DNA from: Brevibacterium ravenspurgense
GTDB lineage: Bacteria > Actinomycetota > Actinomycetes > Actinomycetales > Brevibacteriaceae
Assembly: GCF_001584615.1 (NCBI RefSeq)
Contig: NZ_LQQC01000002.1
Coordinates: 62,001-126,000 of the forward strand
Length of the DNA stretch: 64,000 nucleotides
Direction of reading: 5' to 3'
Shown in pieces: positions 34,667-43,169 of the stretch. How positions within the stretch are numbered: position 1 is the stretch's first letter; every line of letters begins with the position of its first letter. Both the position numbers and the translations under genes were made by a program. The notes under the pieces were generated by a model that was not told the DNA's origin, made no database searches, and saw only the letters and a program-made list of their open reading frames with translations.

Positions 34667-34730
34667 GCGAGGTGCCGGGCGGCTGGTGAGCCGGCTGCTG
34701 TCGCCGGCTGGCGAGGTGCCGGGCGGCTGG
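34667..34730. repeat. Perfect 20-bp direct repeat after gpsA
   Basis: GCGAGGTGCCGGGCGGCTGG occurs at 34667-34686 and 34711-34730, separated by GGCTG-rich sequence. Shorter GAGGTGCCGG matches occur in the gaps near 44345 and 61558. The gap has no gene. Confidence 0.6.
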
Positions 34731-34798
34731 CGGGTTGTCAGGCGAGTGAGCATCCAGGCGGGTAGGCTGGATCACGCAAGCCCAACAGAGGAGGAACA

Positions 34799-35326
34799 GT
34801 GTCGAACTCACCTTTTGCCAGGCTCAATGACGTACCGCGCTTCGAACTGACCAGCACCGATGTGGCTGAAGGTCAGCGCCTTCCGCAGGCTCAGGCCTCC
34901 GGGCTCATGGGTGTTGACGGCGGCGAAGACATTTCGCCGCAGCTTTCCTGGAGCGGTTTCCCTGAAGAAACCAAGGCCTTTGCCGTCACCTGCTACGACC
35001 CGGACGCGCCGACCGGCTCCGGCTTCTGGCACTGGACTGTTGCCGACATTCCCGGCACCGTCACCTCGCTGCCGGCCGATGCTGGTAATCCCGAGGCGGG
35101 GCTCCTGCCCGAAGGTGCTGTCACGGTTCGCAATGACGCCGGTGACCGCCGCTTCGTTGGCGCGGCACCGCCGGAAGGCCACGGAGCGCACCGCTACTTC
35201 TTCATCGTGCACGCTCTGTCGGAACCGCTGGGCATTGACGAAAACGCAACACCGGCATTCGTCGGCTTCAACATCTTCTTCAAGTCGATCGGGCGTGCCT
35301 GGATCGAAACGAACTACGAACTCTGA
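34799..35326 (+). CDS. YbhB/YbcL-family PEBP-like protein
   Basis: A 175-residue cytosolic phosphatidylethanolamine-binding-protein-like fold. GGEDISPQLSWSGFPEETKAFAVTCYDPDAPTGSGFWHWTVADIP holds the D-P-D-A-P and the H-W residues of the ligand pocket. GAHRYFFIVHALSEPLG is the second conserved block. Function in bacteria is unknown. AGAGGAGGAACA precedes GTG 34799; TAGGCT upstream may be a -10. ddl follows 8 bp later, so the two are probably co-transcribed. Confidence 0.88.
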   Translation: MSNSPFARLNDVPRFELTSTDVAEGQRLPQAQASGLMGVDGGEDISPQLSWSGFPEETKAFAVTCYDPDAPTGSGFWHWTVADIPGTVTSLPADAGNPEAGLLPEGAVTVRNDAGDRRFVGAAPPEGHGAHRYFFIVHALSEPLGIDENATPAFVGFNIFFKSIGRAWIETNYEL

Positions 35327-35334
35327 GAAACCCT

Positions 35335-36441
35335 ATGAGCAGTCAGCGCACCTCCGTCGCCGTTCTCTTCGGCGGCCGTTCCAGTGAACACTCGGTCAGC
35401 TGCGTCAGCGCAGCCGGCGTCATCGGCGCTCTTGACCGGGACCGCTACCGTCCCGTGCCGATCGGGATTACGAAGAACGGCACGTGGGTCACGGTTGAAG
35501 ACCCAACCTCGTTCAGCTTTGCTGACGGTGCAATGCCGGAAGTCGAAGAGAACGGTTCGGCGGTTTTCGTGTCGCCGTCCACGCGGGGTGTTTCGCTGCT
35601 TGAACGTGACGCCGACGGTTCGGTGCGCGACCTCGGCGACATCGACGTGTTCTTCCCCGTTCTGCACGGTCAGTTCGGGGAAGACGGCACGCTGCAGGGC
35701 CTGTTGGAGCTCAAGGGTGTTCCGTTCGTCGGGCCCGGTGTGCTGACCTCTGCCGTCGGCATGGACAAGCACTTTATGAAGACGGTTCTGCGCTCAGCCG
35801 GGATTCCCACCGCTGACTGGCAGACCGTCACCGCAAAGCAGTGGGCCGATGATCCGGCCGGCGTTCGTGAGCGCCTAGCCGCGCTGGGCCTGCCGGTTTT
35901 CGTCAAACCCGCCCGGGCTGGATCGTCCGTGGGCATCACCAAGGTTGCGGTGGCTGAAGACCTCGACGCCGCACTGCGCGAAGGCTTCGAACATGACCAC
36001 AAGGTCATAGTCGAACCCGGCATTGACGGCCGCGAAATCGAATGCGCGGTCCTGGGCTCCCACTGGGACGACGAACTCACTGCATCCGTGCCGGGTGAGA
36101 TCGTCATCTCCGGCGACCACGAATTCTACGACTTCGAGGCCAAATACCTTTCCGCGGACGACGTCCACCTGGAGGCCCCCGCGGACCTCCCAGACGACGT
36201 GGCCCGCACAGTACAGGCCATCGCCGCTGACACTTTCCGCGCCTTCGAATGCTCCGGGCTGACCAGAGTCGACACCTTCGTCCAAGCTGACGGAACGGTC
36301 TTGGTCAACGAAATCAACACCTCGCCGGGATTCACCCCAACATCGGGATACCCGTACATGATGGGCAAGAGCAGCATTGACTACCCCGAACTCATTTCAC
36401 GCCTCATCGACATCGCACTGGTCGACGTCAACCGCAGGTGA
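35335..36441 (+). CDS. ddl: D-alanine--D-alanine ligase
   Basis: It forms the D-Ala-D-Ala dipeptide of peptidoglycan stems in the cytosol. The 368-residue ATP-grasp enzyme shows VLFGGRSSEHSVSCVSA, FPVLHGQFGEDGTLQGLLEL, VFVKPARAGSSVGITKV, and VLVNEINTSPGFTPTSGYPYM. The ligand-pocket context fits D-Ala rather than D-Lac, although that cannot be read with certainty. It is followed by repeat locus B, whose hairpin and T-tract could end the transcript. Confidence 0.95.
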   Translation: MSSQRTSVAVLFGGRSSEHSVSCVSAAGVIGALDRDRYRPVPIGITKNGTWVTVEDPTSFSFADGAMPEVEENGSAVFVSPSTRGVSLLERDADGSVRDLGDIDVFFPVLHGQFGEDGTLQGLLELKGVPFVGPGVLTSAVGMDKHFMKTVLRSAGIPTADWQTVTAKQWADDPAGVRERLAALGLPVFVKPARAGSSVGITKVAVAEDLDAALREGFEHDHKVIVEPGIDGREIECAVLGSHWDDELTASVPGEIVISGDHEFYDFEAKYLSADDVHLEAPADLPDDVARTVQAIAADTFRAFECSGLTRVDTFVQADGTVLVNEINTSPGFTPTSGYPYMMGKSSIDYPELISRLIDIALVDVNRR

Positions 36442-36499
36442 AGCTGCGGCGGGGCAAGGGACCCGCGCTTGCCGGGGCACCCGGTCTGAAACCTGCGCA

Positions 36500-36630
36500 C
36501 TCCCGTTAGACGGAATCTGCGCCTTAGCAGTAACTGCTAAGCCAACAAAATCCGGCTAACGGGAGTTTTTGTTCGGCTAAGGGGTGGAACCCGGCTTAGG
36601 GGTGCTTTTGCGGCTAACGGGTGTTTGCGT
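36500..36630 (+). repeat. Intergenic repeat locus B: second copy of the 66-bp nested inverted repeat plus unit array
   Basis: CTCCCGTTAG...CTAACGGGAG (36500-36565, 66 bp, same length as locus A) encloses CTTAGCAGT-A-ACTGCTAAG (36523-36541). TTTTTGTT follows, then CGGCTAAGGGGTGGAACC (18 bp), a 19-bp unit and CGGCTAACGGGTGTTTGCG. Orientation is opposite to locus A in the window, but in both cases the T-tract follows the nearest upstream gene on that strand (ddl here). It fills the convergent gap 36442-36660 between ddl and the DUF3515 gene. Confidence 0.85.
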
Positions 36631-36660
36631 GAGGAAGTGCGGGGTGTTGCGGAGTGCGGC

Positions 36661-37167
36661 TCAGTTCCCGTCCTCGGACGCCTCGCCTTCAGGGGCTTCG
36701 CCGTTGACGTCGTCGGCGCCGACGCATTCGCGCTCGGCTTCGATCTGCTGAACAGCAGCAGACAGAGCCGACAGCGCCTCAGCGCCGGCGATCTTCGTGG
36801 TGTCGAGTGTCAGCTCCACGGAGGGGCTGCGCCCGTAGGTTTCAAAAATCCACGTGTCGCCTTCACCTTCGCGGGAAACCCAGTCGACATCGTCGGCACG
36901 CACACAATGGTCGGTCGACGGTCCGGGCATTTCGCCGCCACAGCGCAGAACAACAGCGCTCGGATCACCCCACGCGGCTGTGGCCTGGGAAGACGCTTTG
37001 CGCTTCTCGTGATTGCCGATAACCTCCGGCAGGCGCAACATGACATCCGCACAAGCGGGATCGGTTGCGTGAGGCTGCGGTTCGACGACAACAACCGGCG
37101 CACACGCCGACAGCCCTACAAGCGCAGAAAAGCCGACAGCTGCAGCGGAGAGCTTCCTCAAGACCAT
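36661..37167 (-). CDS. DUF3515-family lipoprotein
   Basis: A 168-residue lipoprotein precursor. Residues 1-22 form a lipoprotein signal ending in the lipobox GLSAC with Cys22. The mature part has DPACADVMLRLPEVIGNHEKRKASSQATAAWGDPSAVVLRCG and DHCVRADDVDWVSREG, the DUF3515 pattern of actinobacteria, found as here between ddl and thiL. Function is unknown; it should sit on the outer face of the membrane. The start ATG 37167 lies 7 nt after TACCCT on the minus strand, so it is probably leaderless. Confidence 0.85.
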   Translation of the reverse strand: MVLRKLSAAAVGFSALVGLSACAPVVVVEPQPHATDPACADVMLRLPEVIGNHEKRKASSQATAAWGDPSAVVLRCGGEMPGPSTDHCVRADDVDWVSREGEGDTWIFETYGRSPSVELTLDTTKIAGAEALSALSAAVQQIEAERECVGADDVNGEAPEGEASEDGN

Positions 37168-37211
37168 GTCCCTAAGGGTATCGCCCGGCCATTCGCACTA
37201 GGCTGATGCCC
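37168..37211. promoter_or_regulatory. Divergent leaderless promoters of the DUF3515 gene and thiL
   Basis: On the minus strand TACCCT (37180 to 37175) is 7 nt before ATG 37167. On the plus strand TAGGCT (37199-37204) is 7 nt before ATG 37212. The whole divergent gap is 44 bp. Confidence 0.55.
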
Positions 37212-38321
37212 ATGCCCAGCACGCCGAACCAGCCGGAACCCACCGCGCCGCAGCCCAGCAACGACGTTGCGCCCAGCGATGCCACAGAGCTGACACTCAA
37301 AGACGTCGGCGAAGACGGCGTGCTCGAACAGATCTTCTCGGTCTTGCAGGCACAATCAGCGCACCCGCCAGCACAGCCACCCGCAGACCCAGAAACACAC
37401 CCAACCTCCGCCTCGAACCCGGTTGCCGGCCCGGGTGACCTGATCGTCGGCCCCGGTGATGACGCCGCAGTCTCACACACACCCGGCAACCTGGTCTCCA
37501 GCGTCGACATCCTCACAGAGGGCGCTGACTTCCTGCCCGAATGGTTCGACCCCTACCGCCTGGGCGTGAAGGCCGCCGCGCAGAACCTCGCCGACATCTG
37601 CTCGATGGGCGCCAACCCGCACGGTCTGCTGTTCGCGCTGGCCGCCCCGGATGGCACCCCGGTCAACACGGTCCGACTCCTGGCACAGGGGCTTTCTGAC
37701 GAAGCCGCACGAGGTGGAGCCACAGTCATCGGGGGAGACCTGTCGTCTTCCGCGTGTCTCACCTCGACCGTGACGGCACTGGGCTTCATCGACCGGGACC
37801 TGGTCCCGGTCACCCGGTCCGCCGCCAAGCCGGGCCACGATGTTTTCCTCGCCGGAACTGTCGGCTGGGCGGCTGCCGGACTGGCCCTGCTGTTTGCCGG
37901 TGTGCGCTTGGGAGACGACCCCCACCTCGACCCGTTTATCGAGGTGCAGTTGGCGCCTCGCCCTGATTATGAGTCCGTGCAGAACCTGGCGACATGGGCA
38001 TCGGCCGGAATTGACGCCTCGGATGGTTTGGCCGGCGACCTCGGGCGCGTGGCCCGGGCCTCCGGCGTGCGCATCCGCCTGGACGAAACCGCAATCGACC
38101 GCCTGGCAGAACCGCTGCTGCCAGCGGCCGAACACCTGGGAACACCGGAAGCTGCCCGCGAATGGGTGCTCGGCGGTGGGGAAGACCACGGCTTCCTCGT
38201 GTGCGCTCCCGCGGGCAGTGCTCCGGTAGGGTGGACGCGGATAGGCGCGTGCGAAGAAGGCCAGCCGGATGTTCTGGTGGGCGACCACTCGGCAGCTGAC
38301 AGCGCCTATAAACACTTCTGA
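37212..38321 (+). CDS. thiL: Thiamine-monophosphate kinase
   Basis: It phosphorylates thiamine monophosphate to the active cofactor TPP, completing the pathway served by the thiO-thiS-thiG-thiF operon. The 369 residues include VGPGDDAAV, FDPYRLGVKAAAQNLADICSMGANP, GGDLSSSACLTSTVTALGF and ASDGLAGDLGRVARASGV. The first ~75 residues are Pro/Ala/Gln-rich and split the normal N-terminal motif by a low-complexity insert (SAHPPAQPPADPETHPTSASNP). ATG 37212 fits the leaderless box better than ATG 37206. Confidence 0.92.
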   Translation: MPSTPNQPEPTAPQPSNDVAPSDATELTLKDVGEDGVLEQIFSVLQAQSAHPPAQPPADPETHPTSASNPVAGPGDLIVGPGDDAAVSHTPGNLVSSVDILTEGADFLPEWFDPYRLGVKAAAQNLADICSMGANPHGLLFALAAPDGTPVNTVRLLAQGLSDEAARGGATVIGGDLSSSACLTSTVTALGFIDRDLVPVTRSAAKPGHDVFLAGTVGWAAAGLALLFAGVRLGDDPHLDPFIEVQLAPRPDYESVQNLATWASAGIDASDGLAGDLGRVARASGVRIRLDETAIDRLAEPLLPAAEHLGTPEAAREWVLGGGEDHGFLVCAPAGSAPVGWTRIGACEEGQPDVLVGDHSAADSAYKHF

Positions 38322-38360
38322 CACAGCTTTGCGGAAACGGACGGCTTAGCGGAAACGGAC

Positions 38361-40031
38361 ATGGTGAACGACAACAGCATGCGCTGGGGCGGGCGGCTGG
38401 CTGCCCGCTGGGCGCAGCAGGCAGTGGAGCGACTGCGCCGCCAGCGCGGCAGCATCGACTCCATCAACGTGTTCCCCGTAGCCGACGGCGACACGGGATC
38501 GAACATGTACGCCACCGTGAAATCCGCCTACCGAGCTGTAGAGGCTATTGACGGGCCGGCGACGCTGCCGCGGGTCGTCGAGGCGATGGCCGCCGGTGCT
38601 CTGCGGGGCGCCCGCGGCAATTCGGGCCTCATCTTGGCTGTTGCCCTGCGGGGAGTCGCTGACGAACTCGGCGAGGCGGCTCTCGCCGAAGGTGACCTCA
38701 CGCCCGACCGCTTCGCCTCGGCGATTGAACTGGCTGCCCACCGGGCACAGACCGCAATTGCCGAACCCACACACGGCACCATGCTCACAGTGCTGCACGC
38801 GATGGCCGAAACCGCGCGCACCCAGGCCGACGAAGGCGCGGGACTGCTGCAGCAGATTGAAGCCGTGCGCGCCTGCTCGATTGAAGCGCTGCGCGACACC
38901 ACCGGCCAGCTGGACGTGCTCGGCCAGGCGCAGGTCGTCGACGCCGGCGCCAGCGGCATCGTCGAAATCTTCGACCTGCTGTACCTCACCGTCACCGGGG
39001 GAGCGGTCGGCGAAACCCCCAGCCCCATTGCGGGGCTGACCTCCGTCGTGCCGAAGCTCACGGGTGATGGGGTTACGTGTAGTGGCGCAGGAGGTGCCGG
39101 TGCGGCTGGCACTGGTGCAGCGACGGGTGCCGGGGCGGCGGGTGCTGGTGCGGCTGGTGCTGGTGCCGCGACGGGTGCCGACACGCTGGAGCTCGTGTTC
39201 ACGCTCAGCGACAGCAAAGACCGAACCCGCCCGCTTAAGCGCATCCTGGCGAAAGCCGACGCCCGGTCGGTCGTCATTTCGTGGCCCATGGTGCACGTGC
39301 ACGTCACGAGCGAAGACCACGCGCTGCGCGTGCTGCGCGACGTCGAACAGTACGGGCTGGCGCAGCTGCGGACAGAAGACCTTGTCAACGGCGCAAACCA
39401 CGGGCCGCTGCGCGCAGCGGCCGCGGCTTCCACAGCGCCGCTCATGTTGCGGGCCGCGCTGACAGGTGCGATAGCCATCCGACTGGACCGCGGCGAACAA
39501 GCCGGAAGCCTGCACGACGTCCTGTCTGACGGCACCACAACGGTGCTCGTTGCCGACAGCCCCGAAGGGCAAGCCTCCATCAACGCCGCAGCCGCCGACG
39601 GTGTTTACGCGATCCCCACCGGCAGTCCCATTTCAATGGTCAGCGCACTGGCAGTCTTCGACCCCCACGCAGACGCCGACGACGTCGCAGAGGACATGGC
39701 CGATGCCGCTTCTGTCGACATCCGCCGGCTGTGCTTCGCCGGACAGTCCGCGGCCGGCCCGCTGGTGTACACGAAAACCGACGTGCTGGTCCTATCTGAG
39801 GGCCGCATCCTCTTCATCGAACACGCGCCAGAAGCTGCCATCGTCGAGGCCATCTCGCGTCTGGCCGTCGACGGTGACCCCGAACTCATCACCATCAGCT
39901 ACGGCCAACAGGCAACGCCGAAAATGCGGAAGGCCATGGAGAGCGCCGTGCGCCGCGCTTATCCGGAAGCCGAAGCCGAAATCTTCGATGCAGACCTCAG
40001 CGGAGTCTGCGCCGATGTGGGTGTCGAATGA
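38361..40031 (+). CDS. DAK2/YloV-family protein (FakA-like)
   Basis: A 556-residue protein. The N-terminal DhaL/DAK2 domain shows SINVFPVADGDTGSNMYATVKSA (DGDTG Mg/ATP motif), GARGNSGLILAVALRG and HGTMLTVL. A Gly/Ala/Thr-only linker (about residues 240-275) leads to a DegV-related C-terminal part (SIMEIP-like segments, DLSGVCADVG). FakA in Firmicutes phosphorylates fatty acids bound to FakB; no FakB is in this window. A duplicated 12-mer GCGGAAACGGAC (38331 and 38349) directly precedes the ATG. recG overlaps its end (ATGA), so the two are coupled. Confidence 0.88.
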   Translation: MVNDNSMRWGGRLAARWAQQAVERLRRQRGSIDSINVFPVADGDTGSNMYATVKSAYRAVEAIDGPATLPRVVEAMAAGALRGARGNSGLILAVALRGVADELGEAALAEGDLTPDRFASAIELAAHRAQTAIAEPTHGTMLTVLHAMAETARTQADEGAGLLQQIEAVRACSIEALRDTTGQLDVLGQAQVVDAGASGIVEIFDLLYLTVTGGAVGETPSPIAGLTSVVPKLTGDGVTCSGAGGAGAAGTGAATGAGAAGAGAAGAGAATGADTLELVFTLSDSKDRTRPLKRILAKADARSVVISWPMVHVHVTSEDHALRVLRDVEQYGLAQLRTEDLVNGANHGPLRAAAAASTAPLMLRAALTGAIAIRLDRGEQAGSLHDVLSDGTTTVLVADSPEGQASINAAAADGVYAIPTGSPISMVSALAVFDPHADADDVAEDMADAASVDIRRLCFAGQSAAGPLVYTKTDVLVLSEGRILFIEHAPEAAIVEAISRLAVDGDPELITISYGQQATPKMRKAMESAVRRAYPEAEAEIFDADLSGVCADVGVE

Positions 40032-42121
40032 AACCGCTGACAGACTTCGTCAGCAGCCGCGATGAAAAAGCACTCGCCAAGCTGGGCGTCAGCTCAGTCG
40101 GCGAACTGCTGCGGTACTTCCCGCGCACCTACATCCACCCGGGCACCGTCACCGAAATCAGCCGCTTGGAGGCCGGGCAGACCGCAATCGTCTACGCCAC
40201 CATCGAATCGGTGAACACCAGGCCCATGCGCAATCGGCGCGGCACTATCACGGAAGTGACACTGGCCGACCAGCACGCTGCAATCACTGCGACGTTCTTC
40301 AACCAGAAATACCTCGCCGAACAGCTCAAGCCCGGCACCCGCATGGTGCTGACCGGCGACATCAAGGTCTACCGCAACTCCCTGCAGATCCAGAACCCCC
40401 GATGGCTGGGCCACGAGGACTACATCGACCGCGGGGACATCGAAAACCCCATCCCCATCTACCGGTCCAACAAACAGTTCGCATCCGACCGGCTGGCCAA
40501 AACCATCCGCACCGTCCTCGATGCCCTCGGCCCAGAAGACTTCACCGACCCCATCCCCGCAGAGGTACTCGCCGACCACGGCCTGCCTGACCTGCGCAAA
40601 GCCCTCACCATGATCCACCGGCCGAAAGACCAGGCCGATGTCAAAGAGGCCATGGAGCGCTTCCGATTCGAAGAGGCCTTCGCCCTGCAGGCCGAACTCT
40701 ACGGCCGCCGGCAGCGGGCCAAAGCAGAACAGTCCGTCCGCCTGCCCGGCAAAGTCGACGGCCTGCTCGCAGCCTTCGATGGGTCCCTGCCGTGGCCGCT
40801 GACCAAATCGCAGCGGCGGGCGGGCACCGAAATCTCGCAGGACCTCGATTCGGATTCGCCGATGAATCGGCTGCTGCACGGTGACGTCGGCTCAGGTAAG
40901 ACGCTCGTGGCCATGCGTGCCATGCTCCAGGCTGTCGACTCTGGCCGCCAGGCGGCCATCATGGCGCCCACAGAAGTCCTCGCCGCACAGCACTATGAGA
41001 GCTTCTCACGCATGCTCGGCGAGCTGCGCACCGACGACACTCTGTTCTCCCAGGCAGAAGGTGTGCGGATCGCATTGCTGACCGGATCAACCTCGCAGGC
41101 CCAAAGGCGCAAGATCCTGTTGGACCTGGCCAGCGGGCAGATCGACATCATCGTCGGCACCCACGCGCTGCTGTCGGACACCACGATCTTCGCAGCCCTC
41201 GGCCTGGTCGTCATTGACGAACAGCACCGCTTCGGCGTCAACCAGCGTGAAGCCCTGCGCACAAAAGCCGGGGGAGTCATCCCACACGCCCTCGTCATGA
41301 CCGCAACCCCCATCCCGCGGACAGTCGCCATGACCGTCTTCGGTGATCTCGACGTGTCCACCCTGACCGATATGCCGGGCGGGCCGAAGAAGATTGCCAC
41401 CCACGTTGTCGCTCTCGGCACCCACCCCCACTGGATGGATCGCGTGTGGGAGGTCGTAGCCGAACACGTCGAGGCGGGGCTGCAGGCCTATGTTGTCGTC
41501 AGCCGGATTGAGGACGACCCTGAACTGTTCGGCATCGACTCTGCTCTCGCAGCGATCAACGCCGTTCCCCGGCTGGCCGGCCGCCGGGTCGACGCACTGC
41601 ACGGACAGATGTCGCAAGAAGACAAAGACGCCGTCATGGCGGAGTTCACGGCAGGCGACATCGACGTGCTCGTGTCCACAACCGTCATCGAAGTCGGCGT
41701 GGATGTCCACCGGGCTCGCGCCATGGTCATCCTCGACGCCGACTGCTTCGGCCTGGCCACCCTCCATCAGCTGCGCGGACGGATCGGCCGTGACGGCGAG
41801 CAGGCGATCTGCTTCCTCGTGACCTCCCGCACCACAGACGACGAGGCGGTGGGACGGCTGACCACGGTCGCCGGGACTTTGGACGGCTTCCGGATTGCAG
41901 AACACGATGTCGACAACCGCCGCGAAGGCGATGTTCTGGGCCGCGGCCAGTGGGGTTCGCGCAGTTCGCTGCGCTACCTGCGGGTGCTGCGCGACGAAGG
42001 AATCGTCGCCGCCGCCCGCGCTGCCGCACACGCCTATATGGATGCCCACCCGGAGGGCACGCCCGAACTGCGGGCCTATGTTGATGACCTCGCGGGCGAT
42101 GACCTCATGGAGGTTTCATGA
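40028..42121 (+). CDS. recG: ATP-dependent DNA helicase RecG
   Basis: It remodels stalled replication forks and Holliday junctions. The 697-residue protein has an N-terminal wedge/OB domain (about 55-150, GTVTEISRLEAGQTAIVYATI), Walker A LHGDVGSGKTLVAMRAM, motif II VIDEQHRFGVNQREAL, MTATPIPRTVAMT, and HGQMSQEDKDAVMAEFTAGDIDVLVSTTVIEVGVDV. The QLRGRIGR motif VI and the C-terminal RecG tail with GxGWG-type GRGQWG follow. Overlaps the DAK2 gene and rsmD by ATGA on both sides. Confidence 0.95.
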   Translation: MKPLTDFVSSRDEKALAKLGVSSVGELLRYFPRTYIHPGTVTEISRLEAGQTAIVYATIESVNTRPMRNRRGTITEVTLADQHAAITATFFNQKYLAEQLKPGTRMVLTGDIKVYRNSLQIQNPRWLGHEDYIDRGDIENPIPIYRSNKQFASDRLAKTIRTVLDALGPEDFTDPIPAEVLADHGLPDLRKALTMIHRPKDQADVKEAMERFRFEEAFALQAELYGRRQRAKAEQSVRLPGKVDGLLAAFDGSLPWPLTKSQRRAGTEISQDLDSDSPMNRLLHGDVGSGKTLVAMRAMLQAVDSGRQAAIMAPTEVLAAQHYESFSRMLGELRTDDTLFSQAEGVRIALLTGSTSQAQRRKILLDLASGQIDIIVGTHALLSDTTIFAALGLVVIDEQHRFGVNQREALRTKAGGVIPHALVMTATPIPRTVAMTVFGDLDVSTLTDMPGGPKKIATHVVALGTHPHWMDRVWEVVAEHVEAGLQAYVVVSRIEDDPELFGIDSALAAINAVPRLAGRRVDALHGQMSQEDKDAVMAEFTAGDIDVLVSTTVIEVGVDVHRARAMVILDADCFGLATLHQLRGRIGRDGEQAICFLVTSRTTDDEAVGRLTTVAGTLDGFRIAEHDVDNRREGDVLGRGQWGSRSSLRYLRVLRDEGIVAAARAAAHAYMDAHPEGTPELRAYVDDLAGDDLMEVS

Positions 42122-42687
42122 CCCGCATCATCGCCGGCAGCCTGGGCGGGCGCAGGATCGAAACCCCGTCCGGCTCTGATACTCGCCCCACCTCGGACAG
42201 GGTGCGCGAATCTCTTTTCGCCCGCCTGGACTCCCTGGGGATGCTCGCTGACTCCAACGTCCTCGACCTGTTTGCCGGTTCTGGAGCCCTGGGCCTCGAA
42301 GCGATCTCCCGAGGCGCCACCCGGGCAGTGTTCGTTGAGCGCGCCGGCAAAGCGGCTCAGGTCGTGAAGAAGAACATCCGCACCCTCGGACTGAACGACA
42401 GCTGCTCCGTCCAGGTGCGCGCCGCCCAATCGGCCGTCGAATCCCTCGCGGGTTCCGATGAGCGCTTTGACGTCATCTTCGCCGACCCGCCCTACCCGCT
42501 GGGGGAATCGGAACTTGCCCAGCTGCTCGAAACAGCCGCGGGGCTGCTGAAAGACGACGCGTCGCTTCTTGTCATAGAGCGAAGCGCACGCTCGCCCCAG
42601 CCGCAGCTGCCGCATAGTCTTAGCGTGTACGCGAAGTCTCTTCACGGCGAAACCGCGCTGTGGCTTGTTGAGAGGAGCGGAGAATGA
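42118..42687 (+). CDS. rsmD: 16S rRNA (guanine966-N2)-methyltransferase
   Basis: The 189-residue SAM methyltransferase acts on G966 of the small-subunit rRNA. IIAGSLGGRRIETPSGSDTRPTSDRVRESLFARL is the typical N terminus. NVLDLFAGSGALGLEAISRGA is the SAM site, and VIFADPPYPLG is the catalytic DPPY. Its neighbour coaD is a frequent partner. ATGA overlaps both flanking genes. Confidence 0.94.
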   Translation: MTRIIAGSLGGRRIETPSGSDTRPTSDRVRESLFARLDSLGMLADSNVLDLFAGSGALGLEAISRGATRAVFVERAGKAAQVVKKNIRTLGLNDSCSVQVRAAQSAVESLAGSDERFDVIFADPPYPLGESELAQLLETAAGLLKDDASLLVIERSARSPQPQLPHSLSVYAKSLHGETALWLVERSGE

Positions 42688-43169
42688 AGGTCGTCTGCCC
42701 GGGCTCCTACGACCCGATCACCCTGGGCCACATCGATGTGGCGCTGCGTGCGGCCAAGCTTTTCGATGAAGTCGTGCTCGCCGTTGTGCACAATCCCAAC
42801 AAAACCGGCAATTTCCCGGTTGCCGAACGGGTTCGGCTGATCCGCGAATCACTCGCCGAATCCGGTGCCCCTGACAATCTCACAATCGACGATGTGCCCG
42901 GTGGTCTGCTGGTCGACTACTGCCAGGACGTGGGTGCGGTCGGTGTCGTCAAGGGCATCCGAGGCGGAACCGACTACGCCTATGAACTCCCAATGGCGCG
43001 GATGAACAGCGAAATCGGGGACGTCGAAACCATTTTCCTGCCCGGTTCTCCGCACTTGGAGCACGTGTCGTCATCGCTCATCCGCGAAGTGCACGCTCTG
43101 GGCGGCGATGTTTCGTCCATGGTTCCCAGCCCCGTTCTCACAGCGCTTGACTCTCTGAAGAGCACATAG
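42684..43169 (+). CDS. coaD: Phosphopantetheine adenylyltransferase
   Basis: It makes dephospho-CoA from 4'-phosphopantetheine and ATP. The 161 residues have the nucleotidyl-transferase motif CPGSYDPITLGHIDV (TxGH), VVHNPNKTGNF, GVVKGIRGGTDYAYELPMARMN and EHVSSSLIREVHALGGDV (SSS-x-R). GAGCGGAG precedes ATG 42684. Operon with rsmD and recG. Confidence 0.95.
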   Translation: MKVVCPGSYDPITLGHIDVALRAAKLFDEVVLAVVHNPNKTGNFPVAERVRLIRESLAESGAPDNLTIDDVPGGLLVDYCQDVGAVGVVKGIRGGTDYAYELPMARMNSEIGDVETIFLPGSPHLEHVSSSLIREVHALGGDVSSMVPSPVLTALDSLKST

